64,000 nt of DNA from NCBI RefSeq assembly GCF_001594145.1, contig NZ_LVCF01000043.1, positions 137,525 to 201,524 of the forward strand, written 5' to 3'. Made by a program: the position numbers and the translations under genes. Positions 55,053-62,262 of the stretch are shown in pieces. Below the pieces are notes generated by a model that was given only the letters and a program-made list of their open reading frames with translations, did no database searches and was not told the DNA's origin. The DNA comes from Branchiibius sp. NY16-3462-2. GTDB lineage: Bacteria > Actinomycetota > Actinomycetes > Actinomycetales > Dermatophilaceae. Each line of letters opens with the position of its first letter. Position 1 is the first letter of the stretch.

Positions 55053-55333
55053 CAGTCGTCCTTACTGAAGGTCGCCCACAGCGAGTAACCGTGCATGGCT
55101 TCGGTGTCGGTCTCCATCTTCTCCCGGGTACCGCGGGAGACCACCGCCCGCCCTTCGGTGTGCACCTGCATCATCAGCTTCTCGGCCTCCTCCTTGGAGT
55201 AGCCGAAGTAGGTCTGGAACACCCAGGACACGTAGGACATCAGGTTGACCGGGTCGTTCCAGACGATCGTGATCCAGGGGGTATCGACCTGGGAGAGCAC
55301 GTCCGTCTGCTCGATCGGGGCGGTCTCGGTCAT
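55052..55333 (-). CDS. clpS: ATP-dependent Clp protease adaptor ClpS
   Basis: 93 residues. ClpS core PWITIVWNDPVNLMSYVSWV and the Leu/Met pocket YSKEEAEKLMMQVHTEG; delivers N-degron substrates to ClpC1 or ClpA. ATG 55333 with AGGTGGGT upstream. Operon clpS-DUF2017, followed by gltX. Confidence 0.95.
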   Translation of the reverse strand: MTETAPIEQTDVLSQVDTPWITIVWNDPVNLMSYVSWVFQTYFGYSKEEAEKLMMQVHTEGRAVVSRGTREKMETDTEAMHGYSLWATFSKDD

Positions 55334-55380
55334 GGGCACCCACCTAGCCTAGAGCCGTCTGCGTGTGGGCCGGTCGGGCC

Positions 55381-55386
55381 TACAGT
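55381..55386 (+). promoter_or_regulatory. Leaderless -10 box of pncB
   Basis: TACAGT, seven bases, then GTG 55394; no Shine-Dalgarno. clpS starts 61 bases away on the other strand. Confidence 0.5.
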
Positions 55387-55393
55387 GTTGCCT

Positions 55394-56701
55394 GTGAGCG
55401 CCACGCAGCCTGTGAACACCGCCTTGCTGACCGACCACTACGAGTTGACGATGCTGCAGGCGGCCCTGCAGTCCGGCACCGCCCACCGCCGGTGCGTCTT
55501 CGAACTCTTCGGCCGCCGGCTACCCGACGGGCGCCGCTACGGCGTTGTGGGCGGGATCGGCCGGGCGCTGGACGCCGTGGCCGCCTTCCGCTTCGGTGAC
55601 GCTGAGTTGGCGGACCTGCGAGCGCGATCCGTGGTTGACGACCCGACCTTGGACTGGCTGGCCGACTACCGCTTCAATGGCGACATCTGGGGGTACGCCG
55701 AGGGGGAAGCCTACTTCCCCGGCTCACCGTTGATGGTGGTCGAGTCCAGCTTCGCCGAGGGCGTCCTGCTCGAGACCGTGCTGCTGTCGATCCTGAACCA
55801 CGACAGTGCGATTGCCAGCGCCGCTTCCCGGATGACTGCCGCGGCCGATGGGCGGCCCTGCATCGAGATGGGCTCGCGCCGCACCCAGGAGTGGTCGGCC
55901 GTGGCAGCCGCACGCGCGGCGTACATCGCGGGTTTCGCAGCCACCTCGAACCTGGAGGCGGGCCGGCGCTGGGGGGTGCCCACGACGGGCACCGCGGCGC
56001 ACGCGTTCACGCTCCTGCACGACACCGAGGAGGAGGCGTTCGCGGCGCAGGTGGCAGCCCTCGGCACGAACACCACCCTGCTGGTGGACACCTACGACGT
56101 GCCCAAAGCGGTCGAGACCGCGATCAAGGTGGCCGGTCCGGGTCTGGGCGCGGTGCGCCTGGACTCCGGTGACCTGTTGGTGCAGGCGCGTGAGGTGCGC
56201 GCCCAGCTCGACTCCCTCGGTGCCACCGGCACCAAGATCGTCGTGACCTCCGACCTGGACGAGTTCGCGATCGCGGCGCTGGCCGCCGGCCCGGTCGACT
56301 CCTACGGCGTGGGCACCTCGTTGGTGACCGGATCGGGTGCCCCGACCGTCGGCCTGGTCTACAAACTGGTCGCCCACGAGGCCGCCGACGGCTCAATGCT
56401 GTCGGTAGCCAAGGCCAGCAAGGACAAGAAGTCGGTGGGTGGCCGCAAGTACGCGATGCGCCGCCGCTCCGCTTCCGGAGTCGCCCAGGCCGAAGTTCTC
56501 GGTATCGGCGAGCCGCCAGCTAACGACGGTGACGACCGGGAGCTACTGGTGCCGCTGATCACCGCGGGCGAGCGGGTCTACGACGCCACCCTGCAGGACG
56601 CCCGCGAGCGCCACGAGGCCTCCCGCGCCGAGTTGCCGCCGACCGCGATGCAGATGTCCCGCGGCGAACCGTGCATCCCCACCGTCTACGAGGGAGCCTG
56701 A
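55394..56701 (+). CDS. pncB: Nicotinate phosphoribosyltransferase
   Basis: 435 residues. TDHYELTMLQAALQ start, GTAAHAFTLLH (phosphorylated His region), VDTYDV and RLDSGDL are diagnostic. Makes nicotinate mononucleotide from nicotinate and PRPP for NAD salvage. A second GTG at 55412 is in frame. Forms a tight operon with pncA. Confidence 0.94.
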   Translation: MSATQPVNTALLTDHYELTMLQAALQSGTAHRRCVFELFGRRLPDGRRYGVVGGIGRALDAVAAFRFGDAELADLRARSVVDDPTLDWLADYRFNGDIWGYAEGEAYFPGSPLMVVESSFAEGVLLETVLLSILNHDSAIASAASRMTAAADGRPCIEMGSRRTQEWSAVAAARAAYIAGFAATSNLEAGRRWGVPTTGTAAHAFTLLHDTEEEAFAAQVAALGTNTTLLVDTYDVPKAVETAIKVAGPGLGAVRLDSGDLLVQAREVRAQLDSLGATGTKIVVTSDLDEFAIAALAAGPVDSYGVGTSLVTGSGAPTVGLVYKLVAHEAADGSMLSVAKASKDKKSVGGRKYAMRRRSASGVAQAEVLGIGEPPANDGDDRELLVPLITAGERVYDATLQDARERHEASRAELPPTAMQMSRGEPCIPTVYEGA

Positions 56702-56702
56702 G

Positions 56703-57263
56703 ATGGCGCGCGCACTGATCGTCGTCGACGTCCAGAACGACTTCTGTGAGGGCGGGTCGCTGGCGGTCACCGGTGGTGCCCAGGTGGCCGCGGACATCGC
56801 CGGACTCCTCGCGGACCGACCCAACGACTGGGACGCGGTGGTCGCCACCGCCGACTGGCACATCGACCCGGGCAGCCACTGGTCGGACTCCCCCGACTTC
56901 GTCGACTCGTGGCCCGTGCACTGCAAGGTGGGTACGCCGGGTGCGGACTTCCACCCCAACATCGCTCCCGCTCTGGTTGGCGTGACGACCTTCCGCAAAG
57001 GCGAACACGACGCTGCCTACAGCGGATTCGAGGGTCACAGTGACGACGGCGCAGAGCTCGCGGACTGGTTGCGCGACCGCGGTATCGATGCAGTCGACGT
57101 CGTCGGGATCGCCACGGACCACTGCGTGCGCGCCACGGCCCTGGACGCCGTACACGAAGGGTTCACGACCACGGTGCTGCGCGAGCTCACCGTCGGCGTC
57201 GCTCCCGAAAGCACCGACCGCGCGGTGGACGAACTCCGCGCGGCCGGTGTCACAGTCTCCTGA
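56703..57263 (+). CDS. pncA: Nicotinamidase
   Basis: 186 residues, isochorismatase fold. Triad Asp in VVDVQNDFCEGG, Lys in TFRKGEHD, Cys in GIATDHCVRAT; metal Asp/His in ADWHIDPGSHW. Converts nicotinamide to nicotinate, feeding PncB. One base after pncB. Pyrazinamide is a typical alternative substrate. Confidence 0.94.
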   Translation: MARALIVVDVQNDFCEGGSLAVTGGAQVAADIAGLLADRPNDWDAVVATADWHIDPGSHWSDSPDFVDSWPVHCKVGTPGADFHPNIAPALVGVTTFRKGEHDAAYSGFEGHSDDGAELADWLRDRGIDAVDVVGIATDHCVRATALDAVHEGFTTTVLRELTVGVAPESTDRAVDELRAAGVTVS

Positions 57264-57265
57264 TC

Positions 57266-59113
57266 TCAGGCGGTCACCGTGATCGGGGTGCCGTTCGACA
57301 CCAACTTCCAGTCGATGGTGTGGAAGGTCGGCGGGTCGATCTGACCCTTGGCGGTCACGTAGTCGATCAGCGCTTGGCGGATCTCGCCCTGCCGGTTGTA
57401 GACGACCGGTGCCGTGGTGACACCCGGGAAGCCACCGCCGCCGGACTGGCGGTAGTTGTTGATCGCGATCACGAACGGATCGGCGTCACCGATGGCGGCG
57501 CCGGCGTACTGCAGGTTCTTGATCCGCGACCCCGGAGCCTGCGCGATGTCGATGTCGTAGGTCAGCCGTGCATCGAGGCCGCCCATGACGTCGTAGTTGT
57601 AGTCCGGGGTGCCGTTCGGAGCCGTCGCCGTCACCGCGTTGGTGACCGCGGACGAGGGGAACGGACCCGTGCCGGTGACCTGCTTGAAGTAGGTCGCGGA
57701 CTGCTCCAGGTAGGCCTTCACCTGGGCGCCGGTGAACTTGATGCCCAACAGCGTGTTGTCGTAGATGTACAACCCCGCCACGTCACGCACTGTCACATCG
57801 CCCGCCGGGATGTCGGCGTCGCGGCTGAACGGCGCGGCGATCGACAGCACGGGAGTGTTCGCGTCGGCGGTCCCGGCCAGACCGGCCTTGACCGTCGTGG
57901 CCTGCACCAGGTTGATGAAGTCGACCGCGGCCGAGTCCTCCCAGCACGCCGTCGCGCCGCTCATCTCCTGGGTGCAGACACCGATCTTGGAGTTGACGTA
58001 GGCCAGCACCTTCTCGTGCGCCGAGCGCACCAGCGTGGCGACCTGCGGGTCCTCATCGACGGTGTTTGAGTTCAACAGCGTCGAGGTGGCTGAGGCGACC
58101 GACCAGCGACCGCGATGCCAGATCAGGTCCAGGTCCATGACCGTGACGCGGTTGCCCCAGTAGTACGGCTCGGACAGCAGCACCTGCTTGCCGGTCTTCT
58201 CGTTGGCGACGTACCGCTGCGGGATCTCCACGTGCGCGTGCCCCACGAGAATCGCGTCGATGTCGGGCACCTGCTGGGCCAGCAGGGTGCTGGCGTTCTC
58301 CGGGTAAGGCAACGCATCGCCGTACGACGAGGAGGTGTCGGCGCCGGAGTGGCAGGACACGACGACGATGTCGGCTCCCAGCCGTTTCATCTGCGGCACA
58401 ACAATTTTCGCCTGCTCAACGATGCCGTTGAACTTGACCTTGCCCTCGACGTTGGCCTTGTCCCAGATGGCCACGCCGGGGGTGACCAGACCGAGGATGC
58501 CCACCGTGAGCCGGCGGCCGTTCGCCCAGATCCGCTTGAACGTGAAGGGCGGGAAGACTGATCGGCCGGAGTTCCAGTCCAGCGCGTTGGCGCCCAGCAG
58601 TGGGTGGTTCAGCTGCCGCTGGAAGGTGCGCAGGATGTCCATGCCGTAGTTGAACTCGTGGTTGCCGAGCGCGGCCGCGTCGTACCCGATCGCGTTCATT
58701 GCGACAGCCATCGGGTGCTTGATGGAGCGGCTGATCGGCGTGATCTTGGCGTAGTAGTAGGCCAGCGGCGTGCCCTGGATGGTGTCGCCGGCATCGAGCG
58801 TCAGGCAGGTGTGCCGGCCGCGCTCGGCCCGGACCGCCTTGATCAGCGTCGCTGCCTTTGCGGCACCGATGTCGTTGTGCGCCTTGTCGTCGTACTCGGC
58901 GTTCTTGAAGTAGTCCCAGTTGTAGACGTGACCGTGCAGGTCAGTGGTGCCCAGCACGGTCAGCTTGAAGGACTTGTCATGGCCGCCCCAGCCGTGGGCG
59001 TCGGCCTCAGGGGCGGTGATGCCGGCCAAGCCGGCACCTCCGACCACGGCAGCGGTGAGCATCTGGCGCCGCGTGGTGTGCGGCAGTTTGCGGGTTTCTG
59101 GTGAGTTCGTCAC
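57266..59113 (-). CDS. Tat-exported 5'-nucleotidase / metallophosphatase (UshA family)
   Basis: About 615 residues. Twin-arginine signal TTRRQMLTAAVVGGAGLAGI followed by a metallophosphatase domain (VLGTTDLHGHVYNWD, LDAGDTIQGTPL, AALGNHEFNYG, VVVSCHSGAD, HAHVEIP) and a C-terminal nucleotidase domain (TGTGPFPSSAV, NNYRQSGGGGFPG). Hydrolyses nucleotides or cyclic nucleotides outside the cell. GTG 59113 preceded by TAGCCT at eight bases. Convergent with pncBA. Confidence 0.92.
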   Translation of the reverse strand: MTNSPETRKLPHTTRRQMLTAAVVGGAGLAGITAPEADAHGWGGHDKSFKLTVLGTTDLHGHVYNWDYFKNAEYDDKAHNDIGAAKAATLIKAVRAERGRHTCLTLDAGDTIQGTPLAYYYAKITPISRSIKHPMAVAMNAIGYDAAALGNHEFNYGMDILRTFQRQLNHPLLGANALDWNSGRSVFPPFTFKRIWANGRRLTVGILGLVTPGVAIWDKANVEGKVKFNGIVEQAKIVVPQMKRLGADIVVVSCHSGADTSSSYGDALPYPENASTLLAQQVPDIDAILVGHAHVEIPQRYVANEKTGKQVLLSEPYYWGNRVTVMDLDLIWHRGRWSVASATSTLLNSNTVDEDPQVATLVRSAHEKVLAYVNSKIGVCTQEMSGATACWEDSAAVDFINLVQATTVKAGLAGTADANTPVLSIAAPFSRDADIPAGDVTVRDVAGLYIYDNTLLGIKFTGAQVKAYLEQSATYFKQVTGTGPFPSSAVTNAVTATAPNGTPDYNYDVMGGLDARLTYDIDIAQAPGSRIKNLQYAGAAIGDADPFVIAINNYRQSGGGGFPGVTTAPVVYNRQGEIRQALIDYVTAKGQIDPPTFHTIDWKLVSNGTPITVTA

Positions 59114-59121
59114 GTACGCCG

Positions 59122-59127
59122 AGGCTA
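59122..59127 (-). promoter_or_regulatory. Leaderless -10 box of the 5'-nucleotidase gene
   Basis: Minus-strand TAGCCT, eight bases, then GTG 59113. Confidence 0.4.
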
Positions 59128-59176
59128 GGCGTTCGCGGGTGCCGCCGGGTCCCAGCGCGGCAGCCGTTCGCACCTT

Positions 59177-59995
59177 TTACCAAGTCTTTGCCTGGTGTTC
59201 GCCAGGGTGGGAATCGTTGCGGACGATGTAGGTCCTGGCCGCCTTGTCGTGCAATGCCTGAGAAAGCTTGTCCCACAACGGAAACAGGTAGTTGATCAAC
59301 TGGAACAGGCTGCCGAAGAACGCGAGCACGGGGAGCGCACCCAGGAGACTGCCGGCCTGTTTGACGACCCACCGGACCCCCGACGACGCCACGTCCGGCG
59401 GGCGGTCACTGTCCAGTCGGCGTACCCGGATCCCCGCCGCCATGTGGCCGAGGGTCTGACCACGCCAGGCCACCAGAGCGATCTCGTAGACGGCACTGAT
59501 GATCAGGATCGCGGCCAAGGACTGCCACGGGACGCCGGGCGGATCGGGGAGGGTGGCCGAACTACCGGAGGACGCGCGGTCCATGGTGTCGTCGAACCAT
59601 GTCTGGTACTTGGTCAGCCAGTCGCTGAAACTTGCCCAGGTGATCGCGATGGCGATCGCCGACACCAGCAGGTTGTCGATGATGTAGCCCAGCACCCGCT
59701 TCCACCACCCCGCCAGCACCGCACCGTCGGGCGTGAGCCGTTTGGGCGTGCCCGCCTGAGCGATGGGCGGTGCGTACGGCGCCCACTGGCCCTGCGGCGG
59801 CTGCCCGGGCTGCCCGTATCCGGGTTGCTGCTGAGCGGGATCCGGGACATCCGGTGCTGTCCCGATGCTCGACCGCTCCAGGTCGGGCTTTACCCTCGGC
59901 ATCGTGTGGTTGGACCACGACACCCCATCCCAGTAGCGCAGCAGGTTCGGGTCGTTCGGATCGTCGTACCAGCCGGACGGCCGCGCATCGTTCAT
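59177..59995 (-). CDS. RDD family membrane protein with N-terminal DUF2510
   Basis: 272 residues. N-terminal DUF2510 motif GWYDDPNDPNLLRYWDGVSW, Pro/Gln-rich linker, then RDD domain (GWWKRVLGYIIDNLLVSAI, RGQTLGHMAAGIRVRR) with about four membrane segments. Function unknown; membrane transport has been proposed for some RDD proteins. Confidence 0.88.
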   Translation of the reverse strand: MNDARPSGWYDDPNDPNLLRYWDGVSWSNHTMPRVKPDLERSSIGTAPDVPDPAQQQPGYGQPGQPPQGQWAPYAPPIAQAGTPKRLTPDGAVLAGWWKRVLGYIIDNLLVSAIAIAITWASFSDWLTKYQTWFDDTMDRASSGSSATLPDPPGVPWQSLAAILIISAVYEIALVAWRGQTLGHMAAGIRVRRLDSDRPPDVASSGVRWVVKQAGSLLGALPVLAFFGSLFQLINYLFPLWDKLSQALHDKAARTYIVRNDSHPGEHQAKTW

Positions 59996-60079
59996 GGGCC
60001 GATCTTCTCATTCGGGCGCGCGCACCAGCCCATCGGCGCTGGCCAGCGCTATTGAACCGGCCCAGGTTCTTTGCCGCTC

Positions 60080-61053
60080 CTATGCGGGTTGCGGCTCTGG
60101 TGTGAGAGTCGCGTAGTGGGCTTGCTCGAACTCCCGTGGGGTCATCATGTCAAGGCTGGTGTGCAGGCGCCGGTTGTTGTACCAATCGACCCATCCAGCG
60201 GTGGCGTACTCGACGTGCTCGATGCTCCGGTAAGGGCCGGGGTGGAAGACCGTGGTGCGCACGCATTCGGTCTTGTACAAACCGATCACGCATTCCATCA
60301 GCGCGTTTGTCGTAGGCATCGGCGACCGACCCGATCGAGGGGCGGATGCCCTCATCGGTCAGGTGGTCGGTGAAGGTGATCGAGGTGTACTGCGAGCCGG
60401 CGTCGGCGTGCCCGATCAGCTCATCGCGGACCACGGGGTGCCCGTCGCGTTCCCGCGCCCAGATCGCCATCCGCAACGGGACGTCGACCAGCTCGACGGC
60501 TTTGGTGGCTGCTACGTTCCAGGCGACGATCTTCTGGGCGAAGACATCGACGATGAACGCGGTGTACACGAATCCGGCCCAGGTCCGCACGTAGGTGAAG
60601 TCCATCACCCAGGTCCGGTTGGGGGCGGTGGCGGTGAAGTCACGATCCAGCAGGTCCCCCGCACGGCGACCAATCCTTGGATGGGATCGTGGTCCGGGTC
60701 CCTTTGGATCGTCGGATCCCCTGCAAACACAGGGTTCTCATCGCCCGGTCGACCGACCCACGCGACGTGGCGGGGTCGGTGCGCCGCACCAGGGCAGTCA
60801 TCTTGCGCCGCCCGTACAACCCTTCGGGAGTCATCCGGCGCACGCCCTGCTCATCGACCTGCCACACCAGGTCACGGACCCGGTCAATGACCAGGGCGTC
60901 GTTGATCGTGCGGGTCGCGACGTGCTGGTTGGGTGCTGCCCAGGCCCGGTAGGTCCTCGCGGCAACCTGCACGCCCTGCTCACGCATGACCCGGCAGATC
61001 GACTCGACCACGAATCCCTCGGCGCGCAGCTGATCGATGAACGCCACGATCAA
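60080..61053 (-). pseudogene. IS3 transposase orfB with two single-base insertions
   Basis: DDE integrase part of an IS3 transposase, read in three pieces: about 61053-60672 (MIVAFIDQLRAEGFVVESIC ...), 60671-60307 (WVMDFTYVRTWAGFVYTAF, HADAGSQYTS) and 60306-60080 (NALMECVIGLYKTECVRT ... YNNRRLHTSLDMMTPREFEQ). Removing one A at 60672-60673 and one T at 60306-60308 restores a continuous frame with all three acidic residues (Asp, Asp, Glu). Real decay or assembly error are both possible. Confidence 0.85.
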
Positions 61054-61363
61054 CGAGCGCGGGATGCCCGAGTTTCCCCGCGAAGAAAATCGATGCCCGG
61101 CGCAGGATCTCGTTGTCCTCTTCTAACCGGCGCACCTTGGCCTTCAGCTCCCGGATCTCACCCAGCTCTTCGCTGGTCGCACCGCGGCGTTGGCCACCAT
61201 CGATCTGGGCCTGCACCACCCACCGGCGCACGGTCTCTTTGCCCAGCCCCTCACGGCGGGCGATGGCCTCAGCAGCAGCGGTCAGCGAGCAGTACTCGCC
61301 CTTATGCTCCAGCACCAGCCGCACGCACCGCTTCTTGACCTTCGGATCGATCTTCTTCGGCAT
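60980..61363 (-). CDS. IS3 transposase orfA
   Basis: About 127 residues: helix-turn-helix (KKIDPKVKKRCVRLVLEH, LTAAAEAIARREGLGKETVRRW) and a leucine-zipper-like end (ELGEIRELKAKVRRLEEDNE). Its last part overlaps orfB in another frame; in IS3 elements a -1 ribosomal shift near RRASIFFA makes the OrfAB fusion. ATG 61363 has GGAAGG nine bases upstream; ATG 61372 is the alternative. Confidence 0.88.
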   Translation of the reverse strand: MPKKIDPKVKKRCVRLVLEHKGEYCSLTAAAEAIARREGLGKETVRRWVVQAQIDGGQRRGATSEELGEIRELKAKVRRLEEDNEILRRASIFFAGKLGHPALVDRGVHRSAARRGIRGRVDLPGHA

Positions 61364-61373
61364 GGCATACATC

Positions 61374-61460
61374 CTTCCAACTCAAAAGGATGCGGCATCA
61401 AACCTGGGCCGGTTCACTTTCAACTCGAAAGGATGCGGCATCAAACCTGGGGCCGGTTCA
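61374..61460. repeat. Tandem duplication of the IS right end
   Basis: 61374-61416 (43 bases) and 61417-61460 (44 bases) are near-identical, sharing ggatgcggcatcaaacctgg and ending in the IS terminal repeat. The second copy differs by an inserted G and a few substitutions. Confidence 0.9.
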
Positions 61461-61470
61461 CCCCCCCCCC
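61461..61470. repeat. Homopolymer of ten C
   Basis: A C10 run directly abuts the duplicated IS end. The following 190 bases (61471-61659) hold no recognisable gene; composition falls in G+C toward the RHS tip. Confidence 0.9.
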
Positions 61471-61659
61471 GGCGACCGTCACACCCCAACCCGAACGTCC
61501 TGACCGAGTCGAGCAATCACGCCGGCGCCGACCTCAAGCCAGCACCGGATTAAAGATTGAGGCTAACCCTTACGATGGCCAACCGTCAGAATAATTCAAA
61601 CACGCCGCACCAGGACCCTAACTGAACGGCATTACCACTAAGCCCATTCGAATGCCAAG

Positions 61660-62262
61660 TCAGGTCGTATCTATGGTCGGGCTCCTGGTCGCGAGCTTCA
61701 AGCTCACACAGGAATAGCTCCTGCCCGCCCGGGGGAGATGGTGACCTCTAGGTCCGGGTTGAAGAAGTAGCCCAATGATGTTTACCACCCGCTTGACTTC
61801 CGGCAATTCGATATCCGCACTCAACAGAATCTCACATCGAAAGCCTACGTTTACTCCTAAGTATAAGCAGGCAACGTCCGGAGAATTAAGGTCAATTCCA
61901 GATGAAAGATCAGTCGTAAAAATAGACGCAACGCTTCGATCCGACCTGATAGAAAGTACTGATCGACGGTCGACGATCAGATCGGAAGCAAAGATCGGTG
62001 AGTTGATGGTGACTGACTCTGCATCTGCTATAACGTAGCCACGGGTTCTGAAAATCCGTGCGGCGATGACCGCTGCATAAAGCGCTCCGGTTGCTGGCAG
62101 TAGTCCCACAACGAGTAAGACCGGAGAAACTGCGGAAAGCAGCCAGCCAACAACTATGCAAAAAGCTACGAATACCAACGTGACCAATGAGAAGCTTGAG
62201 GAGAAACCGGACAGTCGAGTCTCGGAGAGTGGGATTTTAACGATTTGATCCTGCGGCTTCAT
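61660..62262 (-). CDS. Putative immunity protein for the RHS toxin tip (membrane protein)
   Basis: 200 residues. Two hydrophobic helices at about residues 22-65 (LVTLVFVAFCIVVGWLLSAV, LLVVGLLPATGALYAAVI), then a soluble C-terminal domain of mixed beta character (VTINSPIFASDLIVDRRSVL). I recognise no family. The ATG at 62262 overlaps the RHS stop (ATGA), and the gene has low G+C (26 of 60 bases in 61861-61920). Coupled small genes after polymorphic toxins are usually cognate immunity genes; a PH-like or DUF domain of unrelated function remains possible. Confidence 0.6.
   Translation of the reverse strand: MKPQDQIVKIPLSETRLSGFSSSFSLVTLVFVAFCIVVGWLLSAVSPVLLVVGLLPATGALYAAVIAARIFRTRGYVIADAESVTINSPIFASDLIVDRRSVLSIRSDRSVASIFTTDLSSGIDLNSPDVACLYLGVNVGFRCEILLSADIELPEVKRVVNIIGLLLQPGPRGHHLPRAGRSYSCVSLKLATRSPTIDTT

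Larger units (their letters stand above)
60053..61416 (-). mobile_element. Degenerate IS3 family element
   Basis: Bounded by perfect 16-base terminal inverted repeats TGAACCGGCCCAGGTT (60053-60068; reverse complement at 61401-61416), extending imperfectly inward with TGCCGC in common. Contains orfA and a frameshifted orfB on the minus strand. The flanks (ctat / cttt) show no clear target duplication. A second copy of the right end follows at 61417-61460. Confidence 0.88.

Noticed and set aside
60053..61460. Target site duplication flanking the IS element
   Set aside because: Left flank ctat and right flanks cttt or cccc do not match.
61471..61659. Small open frames in the gap between the IS and the immunity candidate
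   Set aside because: Short, overlapping the duplicated IS end, with no ribosome site or family resemblance.
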